Source: Chionis minor (lineage: Eukaryota > Chordata > Aves > Charadriiformes > Chionididae). Taken from it: DNA of 64,000 bases. Within the stretch, counting starts at the first letter, position 1. Every line of letters begins with the position of its first letter. The notes beneath the pieces were generated by a model, which did not search any database, was not told where the DNA came from, and saw nothing but the letters and a program-made list of their open reading frames with translations. This document shows positions 51,328 through 60,386 of the stretch, piece by piece. The stretch spans positions 167,153 through 231,152 of the forward strand of contig VZSF01006565.1 of NCBI GenBank assembly GCA_013398295.1. Direction: 5' to 3'. The translations under genes and the position numbers were made by a program.

Positions 51328-51690
51328 TGTACTGGGTTTGCATGGCAAGGTTTTGGCAGCAGAGGGGCTGCAGGAGTGGCTTCTGTCAGAAGCTACTAGA
51401 AGCTTCACCTGTGTCCAACAGAGCCAGTGCCAGCCAGCTCCGAGACAGACCCACCACTGGCCAAGGCCAAGCCCATCAGCGATGGTGGCAGCGCCTCTGG
51501 GATAACAAATTTAAGAAGCGGGGAAAAAAACTGCACAGCAGCAGCCAGAAGAGAGGAGTGAGAAGACATGAGAAAAACAACTCTGCAGACACTGAGGTCA
51601 GTGAAGGAGGAGGGCTAGGAGGTGCTCCAGGAGCCACAGCAGAGATTCCTCTGCAGACCATGGTGAGACAGGCTGTTGCCCCTAGAGCCC

Positions 51691-52040
51691 ATGCAGGTTA
51701 ATGCTGGAGCAGATATCCACCTGCAGCCCATGGAGGACCCCGCACTGGAGCGGGTGGACGCCCCTGAAGGAGGCTGTGACCCTGTGGAGAGCCCATGCTG
51801 AAGCAGACTCCTGACACGACCTGTGGACCCGTGGAGAGAGGAGCCCACGCTGGAGCAGGTTTGCTGGCAGGACTTGTGACCCTGTGGGGGACCCACGCTG
51901 CAGCCATCTGTTCCTGAAGGATTGCACCCCATGGCAGGGACCCACGCTGGAGTTTGTGAAGAGCTGCAGACCATAGGAAGGACTCACTTCAGAGAAGTTC
52001 ATGGAGAACCGTCTCCCGTTGGAGGGACCCCATGCTGGAG
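51691..52040 (+). repeat. Degenerate ~48-bp repeats inside the LTR
   Basis: A word like CCCAYGCTGGAGCAG recurs near 51791, 51843, 51891, 51940, 51982 and 52028, at spacings of 42-52 bp, with related copies nearer the left side (about 51691 and 51727). The copies differ at many positions, so the array is an old property of this LTR family rather than a recent expansion. Confidence 0.75.
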
Positions 52041-52264
52041 CTGGGGAAGACTGTGGCGAGTTCTCCCCCTGAGAAGGAAGGAGTGGCAGAGGCAACGTGT
52101 GATGAACTGGCCATAACCCCATTCCACGTCCCCCCGCGCCGCTCAGGGGCAGGAGGTAGAGAAATCGGGAGTGATGTTAAGCCCAGGAAGAAGGGAGGGG
52201 TGGGGGAAAAGGTGTTTTGAGATTTAGGTTTTATTTCTCATTATGCTACTCTGATTTGACTGGT

Positions 52265-52270
52265 AATAAA
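52265..52270 (+). terminator. LTR polyadenylation signal AATAAA
   Basis: AATAAA within the 3' third of the solo LTR, on the LTR's sense strand. It is on the opposite strand to the inferred LRMDA transcript, so it would not terminate that transcript. Confidence 0.6.
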
Positions 52271-52455
52271 TTAAACTAATTTTCCCCAAGTTGAGTCTGT
52301 TTTGCCCAGGACAGTAACTGGTGGCTGATCTATCCCTGTCCTTATCTCGACCCACAAGGCTTTTGTTGTATTTTCTCTCCCCTGTTCAGTTGAGGAGGGG
52401 AGTGACGGAGCAGGTTGGTGCGCGCCTGGCATCCAGCCAGGGTCAACCCACCACA

Positions 52456-52460
52456 GCAGG
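52456..52460. repeat. Target-site duplication, right copy (GCAGG)
   Basis: Five bases identical to 51323-51327, directly flanking the CA end of the solo LTR. Confidence 0.9.
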
Positions 52461-53419
52461 AGAAAAATGATCAAGAATTTCTATATTTCACATTGCTTAG
52501 CTGTGGAAAACTCTCTCTTTGTTGAAGTTTCTAAATACAATTCTATTTACCTTGAAACAGTGAACTATTTTAAGTATAAAATCTACAAACATTTGCAAGC
52601 CACTGTTTTCTTAGAATAAGAAAGATCTCAGCTACTACTAAACTTCTTTTTTGGGGAAAAAAAAAACCCCAAACAATAAAAAAAATCTGCAATACTTAAA
52701 CATATTAATTCTCTTTTCACATAGTAAACTGTGGTCATGCTTGAAAGAAAACAAAAAACCAGGGAGAGTGAAATAGATTAACTGCATAGCTCCAATACAC
52801 TTATTTCAGACAACATACTATAAATCATCTTGAAACAAAACAGGCAATTATAATGTGCACAAATGTTATGATACTATGCATCTCTACTGGTCCAGTGGTT
52901 CTAAATTATTGAAACTGATGGCTGAACAAGGGCATATTGTTTCAACACACTTGGATTACTTGAACGATTTGAATTCTCTTTAGCTCTCCGGTGCTGCGCA
53001 GGTCTCTCTAATGTCAATAAACAAGCAGATAGATAGATGCCTCTTAGATATTTCAGGCCATATCTAAGAAGATTAAAATATATGACCAAAAATTTCTGCA
53101 GCAGCGTATTTTGTTCGTAAAGAACCACAACTGTTCTTTTCCCCTTCAATACTTTAAGAAGCATCTAAAATTAAAGCAAGTACATACATTTTCCTCCAAA
53201 GCGCTCAGTGAGGACAGAACAGCAGCTCCTTTCTCCTTCTAACCACTACCCCGTATTTCAATCCTCTTCACCTCAGTGTAAAAGAAATAGGAGAGCCATA
53301 AGACAGAACCATTTCAAAACACAATTAGCTATTTGTAAACAACGCTCTTTCTCCTGCAGAAAATCTGCAACTGCTGGTTGCAAGAAAAAGCAGCAAGTAA
53401 GGTAAATCAATTAGCTTGC
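52461..53419. other. Unique intronic DNA, no gene seen
   Basis: AT-rich sequence between the larger solo LTR and the homeodomain-rich stretch. Only short chance ORFs and A-rich runs (near 52657-52685) are seen. Confidence 0.5.
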
Positions 53420-54330
53420 TAATTTCTCACCCTCATTTATTTAGCTCTGCACTGTATTTGCCGTAATTGACTATAATTATGTTAATTACTAACTCCGGCA
53501 TAATTACTATATTTATTGTCATTGAGCACACTATGTACCCAAAGCAAAGCTGGCATTTGTCGGGCATCAAAAAAAATAAATAAATAAAACCACATAACTG
53601 TTGGGAGGGGCTTCTCCGAAGACTGGCTGATATACCTTCAGCAAATGAAAGGGCAAAAGAGATTTCATGCAATGCTAGTTTGAAAGCATCGGTTCATTAA
53701 GGATATTAATTTTCTGATAACTACACATTTAAGCATGACACACTGGAGCAGTATCTACAGGATTTAGCAATTATTAATGCGTGACAGTTTCAAATGCTAA
53801 GTGAATCAATTAAACAGCAGCATTCACAATTTGAGAAGAGATAACTGCTTCATAACTGCCTAAGACTACAATTTTCACATGACAAAAAAGGGCCATTCAG
53901 GCTCCTTCAAAACCTGACAGGTCAAGAAAGAAGTTTGAAACAAAAGCACCTTATAACCATCATCTCTCCTCTTTACTTGTCAGATCAACTTTGCTAGTGT
54001 CTCCGCTGAAATGGCATCACCATGCCAGCTGCCACAAGGTGATTTTTCATGTCTTGTCAAAGAAATCTTTTATTCTATTTGCTCTGCATTAACATGTTAC
54101 ATTTATTGATCAAGCCCTTTCTGCAGCCACAGCAGGGCACTGTGCTCTTATGCCTAAGGGGGCTTTGATGTCCTGGTGACATTCTAGACCGAATAATGCA
54201 CATACTAAATGGATTTAATGCAGAAATGTGTTTGTGCATGACAGCTACATTAATAACAGCCCCTCACACTGATAAATATGCAATTGCTACGATTAAGAGT
54301 TACCCAATTATGGCGAAAATATTTTTCTAC
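53420..54330. promoter_or_regulatory. Possible conserved non-coding element with homeodomain cores
   Basis: No ORF or repeat explains this stretch. Four TAAT-type homeodomain cores lie within about 45 bp (near 53464, 53474, 53483 and 53501). Further on (53980-54320) the DNA is complex and free of simple repeats, with CAGCTG E-box-like, TTGATCAAG and TAATGCA-type words typical of vertebrate enhancers. That it is conserved or functional is inference; motif density alone is weak evidence in AT-rich DNA. Confidence 0.3.
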
Positions 54331-55268
54331 CTTATAAATAAAACCATCAAAAAGTTTTAACAATAGTGCATTTTCTTCAACATTTTAAAATGCTATAAAG
54401 ATCGGTCTAAAGGCTTTTTAAAAAAATATGTCATGCTTTGTTTTGAATTCTGGCTTTTATTTCCATCTCTTTTGTTGTTCATCTTCCTTTTCTGCGTGTC
54501 TTATTGCTGCACAGGCTGGCAAGGTGGCAAGAAAAAAGTGAAAAAAAAAAAGCCTCTTTTTCACATACTCAACTCACAAAGAGGAACATGCCCTGTAAAA
54601 CTGAAGCCCCGTTTCAAGTTGCCACTGGTATATTCCCCCAGGCAAGAAAACAGTAAGCAGAAGACACAATCTCTAGTCCGCAGAGAGGATACTACAAAGC
54701 CTCCGTCTCCCAAAAGTCATGGAGGAACATTCCAGACTAGGATTAAAGTTCAAGGGGATGTTTTCATACATAGACCCTCTTAATCGGACAGTGGAAAATA
54801 TGCACAAGCACACACTGTGCAAATTATTCATGCTCCTAGCAGAAATAATCTGCACCCCAGAGAGAAGGAAGAGATATCTGTATCTCCATGAGCACAATTA
54901 TTGGATTAATCCTCCCTCATTGGCCAAGATTAAAGATTCCCTGCCTTTCGCCTCACAGATTAGACCCAGAAGAAATCTCTGTAAGAACAAGGAAAACAAC
55001 TTGCATGTTTAAAACTACTGAGGATAAAATTAGGAGATGTACTTTTCTGTGAATTGAACTGTGGATGTTATTCATAAAAACATGGCACCTATTTGTACAA
55101 AAAACACTGACATCTGTTATTCAAGCGCTGGAGTGCATTTAGCCTTTAATGTGAAAGGAGAAATTTGGCACAAATAAAGTTAACTAAGACAAATTAAAGA
55201 ACCTTTGAATAGTTTATTGGGTTTTCTTCTCTCCGTAAGACAGCAGGATGTATCTAAAAAAAAAGTAT

Positions 55269-55348
55269 CTTTGTATTTCATCCAAATCTCCGCTTCCTAC
55301 CTACATTACTTTGTATTTCATCCAAATCTCCGCTTCCTACCTACATTA
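55269..55348. repeat. Perfect 40-bp tandem duplication
   Basis: The unit at 55269-55308, beginning CTTTGTATTTCATCC, is repeated without any mismatch at 55309-55348. Perfect identity in neutral-looking DNA points to a recent duplication, or to an assembly or polymorphic artefact. Confidence 0.95.
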
Positions 55349-55797
55349 CATCCTTTCTACTTTTTCCTTTCTTTCCTTCATCAGTGATTTTTTTTTCCAA
55401 TTAAATCTTTAACTTCCAATGATCAACAAGAGCTTTTCACTCCCCCTTGAAATCCTGTTCAGTAAAACCTCCCAGTAACACTAACATTGGCACATCCCTT
55501 CCCGCACCCTGTGCTTTCATTAAATGGGAACTGAGGAATACTTTCCACATATTAGGAAACAAAATAGGGGCCTTTCCAGTACTCTGTTATCAGGGAAGGC
55601 TATCAAACACAGTTGCCAGGAGAGACTCAGGAGCAGATTTCCAAAGCAAAACATCTTTGCTCCTACAACGTGCCTTATTGAAAATACACAGTGTAAATAG
55701 TTCATTTTCAAAACAGCTGGAAATCACTACCAATATCAAAACAAAAGAACTGCTACAACTCAGGCCATTTTATGATGACCACACCAATAAAGGTGCA

Positions 55798-56094
55798 GAA
55801 TCATAGTATAATTTAGGTCAGAAGGGGCATCTACAGGTCAGCTAGTCCAATGCCCTGCTCAGAGCAGGGCAATTTCAAAGGTAGATTAGGTTCCTTGGGG
55901 CTTTGTCCAGCTGCGCTTTGAATATTACCCATGATGGAGATCCCACAGACTCTCCCACTCAGCCTTTCTCATCGTGAAGCCTTGCCTCACAAACACTTGG
56001 AAGTTCCCTTGCTGCAACCTGTGACAACTGCCTCTTGGTTTTTTTGCCATACATCTGACAAGAGTTTGGCTCTATCTTCTTCACAACCCCCTGC
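55798..56094 (-). mobile_element. CR1 LINE 3' fragment, diverged, minus orientation
   Basis: Read on the plus strand, the piece starts with GAATCATAGTATAATTTAGG and continues into a 'gtcagctagtccaatgccctgctc' type segment, the reverse complement of a CR1 3' region. Further matches by eye are the 'ttgtccagctgcgctttgaatatt' and 'tggagatcccacagactctcc' style blocks. It is clearly more diverged than the CR1 tails at 4933 and 41281, so it is an older insertion. A 10-bp-arm hairpin (55851-55871) is probably inherited from the CR1 consensus. It is the only recognised element here in the same direction as the inferred LRMDA transcript. No coding capacity remains. Confidence 0.8.
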
Positions 56095-59000
56095 TAGTCC
56101 CAAAAGGAAACAAAAGACGTTAGAAACTATTAAAACAAAGACTGTAAGGAAAATAGCACGAGAAGAAATAATTCACAAGTGGACTATAGTGGTCTGGGGT
56201 TGAAGGATTTCCATCTGGTAGAGGTGTAAACAAGAGGCAATCCAGTGGCACTGTATCTCGCTGATTACAACTAGCACCCTTTTAAACACACACCAGTTTT
56301 TCCCTTTGCCACAACAAATTGCCGTTACTCTTCCTTCCCCCCCTCCACCCTCAATATCCCCATAAAAAGTTCCCTTTTGCCATTCCCTTCTGTCTTTCCT
56401 TTCCCTCCAAGGGAAAAGGGGAGAGGCATAACCTGTGCGAGTGGCAACAGTCGCTTTGCTTTGGCTGCCAGAAGAAAGAGAGCTGGATCCGTGTATCACT
56501 CGGGGTAATCAAGGCCAGACACTAGTTCTTGGAAAAAGGCACAGAAGAAAGACAATTCTCTTGAAGAGCAACTTTTTGTGATTCTTTAACCAAGTGTTGT
56601 CATTACATTTACCACACCTGATGCAAAGACAATTAAGCATCTATACAGGCCCTAATTTTTTATTTATTAAAGAAGAAGGGGCTCTAGCCTGGGAAGAACT
56701 CTGAAGTCAGAAAAACACCTGATAAAAAAATTATACATTTTTCCTCTGTATTAAATTACCAATACAAAAGAACTAATGACAACCCTCTCCTCCTCCTAGT
56801 TCTCCAGTCCTGTGTACACTTATGTGTTTACGTCACACCCAACAATAAAAAAATAGGAGAAATCTGAGTAACAAACCACCACACATAAGAACATTGAATC
56901 CACATAATTGCTCTTGTTTGCAGAAAAAGACAGAAGTGCCATAACAGCCAATAATTAATTAGAAGATATCCTTAAGTTTTTTTTTTTTAAATTACTATCC
57001 AAGTGTGTATCAACTGAACAAGTTTTTTTTTAAAAAAGGGCTGGGGGGGAGGGGGCAGAACTCCTTGTACAAAACCACAAGCTATATTTCCTAGAAAAAC
57101 ACAACAGCATCTCTTGGAATACGTTATTATGGGACAACCTTGGCAAAAGTTGTTTGCATGTAAATCACAAAATACAGCACGTTAGACTAATTCTTCCCCA
57201 CTTTACTAAGAGCATCAGTCAGTCTTCTGACCTTTTTTCCAGTATACCTGGACAAGTCTCTGAAAACACACATTCACTGTGGAAAGCCTTAAACGGCAAA
57301 ATAACTTACGTGGCTCTACCCTGACTTTTGCAATACAGTTAGCTACGTTACCGTGGTATCGAAGGCAGTACAATCCACTAAAGCAGTTGTTCAATCAAGT
57401 ATTACATTATATAAGTTGCATAAGAAAGTTTGGTGACATCTGTATCATGCAGTATAAACGCATTTTTCCGGTAAGAGTCTCTTATGTGAATAAGCCCGTG
57501 TGTGTACGCACCGTAAAGACCGCGAGTCTGCAACTGCGCACACCTTCTGGCTCAGAAAGGACAGCACTGTCCTGCAAGAAGAGTTTGTTGCCAACTGACC
57601 ACAAAGCTGACCACGATACCATGACAGAGAGATCTCTCTCTCCCTCTCTCCATGCAACTACACCCATGACAGCACCATCAAGTAACAGAACTGCAAATAT
57701 TGCTGCACACAAAATAAAAAAATCTTCCCTCTATGTTCAACTTCTTAAATTCTTAATGCAATTGTTATGTTGTCAGAAGTACTACTGACGCTTTTACGTA
57801 ACAGAATTTATTGCCTGCTACAGGAGGAGTGTATTTCTTCCCAAAATACACTTGGCAGTAGCCATACTTACAGAGGATAGGACACAGAAACCTTATAAGC
57901 ACAACATCATTTAAAAAAAAAAAAGTCGTGAAGTACTTATTTACTGCTTAACCCTGGCAACAGGTAACTGTTGAGTATTTCAGCATTTCTCTGGCTTAAA
58001 TACAGGCTAAAAAATTAGTGACCTCTGACTTTTTTTTTCCCCCCCCAAAGAACACAAACACTCATCTAACAATGTATCATATTATAAAGCAAACTAACAT
58101 CTTTACTGCAAATAACCATTGTGCCAGCAAAGCACAATATTCTCTTTATCTTCTTCTAGATTTTGATCACCCTTGGTATTCTTCACTCAGCTTACGCCTT
58201 TGCTAATAGATAGCAAACTTCTCTCGAAAAATCAAACTCCTTTTTAAAGAGGCTTAAGTTTAGTTTCTTCCCCACTGAAAACAACACACTAAACTTTTAA
58301 AGTTAAGCGTTCACTGATAAAAATCGTAAAACTAATCACTATACAGTCATTGTCAGATTTTTCAAGCAATAATATTTGTTTAAAGATGATAACGATCTTG
58401 CTGTTTACACTTGCTTAAACAGCTACCCAAGACATGCCTTGTAGATTCACATTCATTTAAGGCTATGACATTTACCCTCTACCTTATCTGACTCTCTAGA
58501 ACATACAGGCACAGCGCTCGTATATTAGTGCAGACCAGTCTGCACAGCAACTGCGTAATAAATACTTAGTTCTTAGTTTCTGTATGCTTAGTATAACTAC
58601 CACAGCTCAAATAAGAAAACGTTACTGCTCTCGTCACATTTAGTATGAGCTTCCTTAAGGTAAAAAAGGAAAAAAAAAAAAACCTACCCCACCTCTCTCC
58701 TTTCCCCACATCTTCTTTGTGGCCTTAGAATATTTTTACAGCTTTACAACAGCAGGCTATCCTACATCAAAAGTTGATTGCAGCTACCCAAAAAACTAGC
58801 ACTTTCTCTCACATTTCCCCACAGGAGATTTGAACACGCTTCCCCCCCACACGCACACCCCCAAACCCCAGTAAGACCAAATCATATCCCTTCTGAAAGA
58901 AAGGCTAAGTGACACTGGTTTAGGTAAGGAAGGGAAGGAGTGAAAACACAGATCGGAGAAATACGCCACCAATTAAGCTCTCCATGAAAAAAAGAACTAA

Positions 59001-59943
59001 TGATGTCAAGTTTTAAAATGGTATTTTACATCTGGATCTACTGTTAAAATTTCGCATTAAGAAATAACACAAACTCAGAGGGACTGTTCTTCAACTCACG
59101 CATTAAATGAAATAAACAAATTCTTTTTTTCCCCAGAGGCAGCACCGCCAGAGGTATCAAGGAGCATCTTGTTGATGACATGTTGAATCTGAATACACGT
59201 GCAGAACTTGCATTATCTTCACGACAAAATGAAAAAATGCCCATTCAATTCTGCGCCCCAGAAAAATTCTCTCTTCTGATTACAATTTCCACAGGTGCAG
59301 AGTCATCAGACAGAAGTATAAGGCAGTAGCAACCCACGGATTGTTTAGTGCCTCCTTTGCTCTGCTACTCTTGCACGCAGGAATAGGTCATTCCGAGATA
59401 ACATTTATGAGTGTTAAGTAAGTCAAAACCAGCGGTTGTTACCCCTAGGAGAACAAAGCACCAGCCCACTACTTTTATCTGTCTTACTCCGCTTTTATCT
59501 GTCTTACTCCTCACAGGCAGACTCGAAGCTTACCCTCAATACAGTAAAAGGAAAACTCAGAAGAGTTCAACCCCACCACTGAAAACCTATGCTTTTCTTA
59601 AGCAGACAACTCCACTTCATTCCTTTCTCCCTCCTTACCTACAGTTGCCAACCTGAAAGATACTCTGGCGAACCTCACCAGGCTCTCACAAGGATTACAT
59701 TAAAAAAGATACTGTAATAACTAATGGGAACACCGTAACATTCTAAATCCGTCCATATATAAAAATAATTGGAATTTATTTATAAATTCTAACTGCACTT
59801 AGTTTTAACACTTAACTACACAGCTGCTCAAAAATAAAATCATACAACAAAACCACATCATCCGGGAAAAGAGTATTACAAGCCATTTACAGTAAGAACC
59901 AGAAACCTACAAACAAAAAGAAGGGAGAGAATCACAGACTTAC
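56095..59943. other. Unique intronic DNA, no gene seen
   Basis: AT-rich, apparently unique sequence with no recognisable coding exon. The longest open stretch (57279-57788, plus strand) shows no family resemblance and no convincing splice context. Homopolymer runs occur near 56980-57056, including a G-rich patch (57041-57055), and near 57911-57924 and 58670-58681. A 20-bp direct duplication sits at 59471-59510. Confidence 0.5.
59471..59510. repeat. 20-bp tandem duplication
   Basis: Two adjacent 20-bp copies (59471-59490 and 59491-59510) differ only in the first base (A or G), followed by CTTTTATCTGTCTTACTCC. This is a simple local duplication. Confidence 0.9.
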
Positions 59944-60005
59944 TTGCATTTTGGTTAAGAACAATTCACTTCGGATCCCATTCTTCACTTCTTCAGGTAA
60001 TGATG
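59944..60005 (-). other. Exon-like 62-bp segment, unproven
   Basis: On the minus strand this segment has a strong donor (CAA|GTAAGT) and a weaker acceptor (AATAAG|CA). One frame is open for two bases plus 20 codons, reading SLPEEVKNGIRSELFLTKMQ, with an in-frame TAA just before the acceptor. It lies about 280 bp downstream of the LRMDA exon. That exon leaves two bases of a codon, whereas this segment needs one left over, so direct joining would hit a stop after a few codons. It could be a poison exon, an alternative 5' exon or chance. Confidence 0.2.
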
Positions 60006-60285
60006 CTTATTTTCCATTTTGAGCAGAGAATAAAGTGTAAGCTCCTCATTGGGCATTGCTTATGTTAACATGAGAAATTTCCAGACTCACCTGGTTATTC
60101 ACGTTCCAAGTGTGCAAGAAAAGGAGACAAACATTGCCTATAACACAGCGTTGCCCACTTGATAACAACAAATGTACCCGACATACATCTATGTTTCTAC
60201 TTTGAAAAACAAAATAAATTAAATATTCTATTTTTGGATTTGATGTCCCATATTGCACTTGAAAAATATACATATTGCCACATAC

Positions 60286-60386
60286 CTTAACAAGTTGAAG
60301 CTAAGGTCTAGCCTTTTCGCCATATGTCCATATATTCTTCCTAGGAATTCTGGAATTTCTTCACAGTCCTGACTAATGTAGGACAC
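60286..60386 (-). CDS. LRMDA: Internal coding exon of LRMDA-like leucine-rich repeat protein
   Basis: Seen: on the minus strand a pyrimidine-rich tract ending in TTCTCAG precedes the exon, and the donor reads AAG|GTATGT. The 101-bp exon is open in one frame for 33 codons plus two bases (AG). It begins [14 protein letters not shown] and ends [11 protein letters not shown], the last part matching the LxxLxLxxN core of a leucine-rich repeat. Family knowledge, from memory: this matches the N-terminal exon of the longer LRMDA isoform, which continues with an Arg codon split across the junction; the AG overhang fits. LRMDA is a small LRR protein needed for melanocyte differentiation; its loss causes oculocutaneous albinism type 7, and it is reported to work with RAB32/RAB38 in melanosome trafficking. 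Inference: transcription runs from high to low coordinates. The first exon and the following LRR exons were not found here. Another small LRR protein is the main alternative. Confidence 0.82.

Larger units (their letters stand above)
51328..52455 (+). mobile_element. Solo LTR, ERVL-like avian endogenous retrovirus, 1128 bp
   Basis: The element begins TGTACTGGGTTTGCATGGCA and ends GGGTCAACCCACCACA, with the TG...CA ends of retroviral LTRs. It is flanked on both sides by the same 5 bp, GCAGG (51323-51327 and 52456-52460), a perfect target-site duplication that fixes both ends. An AATAAA signal lies at 52265-52270. The sequence closely resembles an LTR family spread through neoavian genomes, by recognition and without a search. 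No internal gag/pol/env is present, so it is a solo LTR left by LTR-LTR recombination. The middle part holds degenerate repeats (listed separately), which account for the ORFs on both strands. It is antisense to the inferred LRMDA transcript. Confidence 0.93.

Noticed and set aside
51327..52220. Several overlapping ORFs of 60-146 residues on both strands
   Set aside because: They lie wholly inside the solo LTR and arise from its repeated, GC-richer units, not from a gene.
57279..57788. 169-residue plus-strand ORF
   Set aside because: No domain, no compositional sign of coding, no splice or promoter context, and opposite in strand to the host gene.
1..60285. The next LRMDA exon (continuing the LRR after Arg-Ser)
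   Set aside because: I looked for a minus-strand segment coding the expected LRR continuation (Leu-Glu-rich, then LxLxxN) and found none. The intron probably extends beyond the window.
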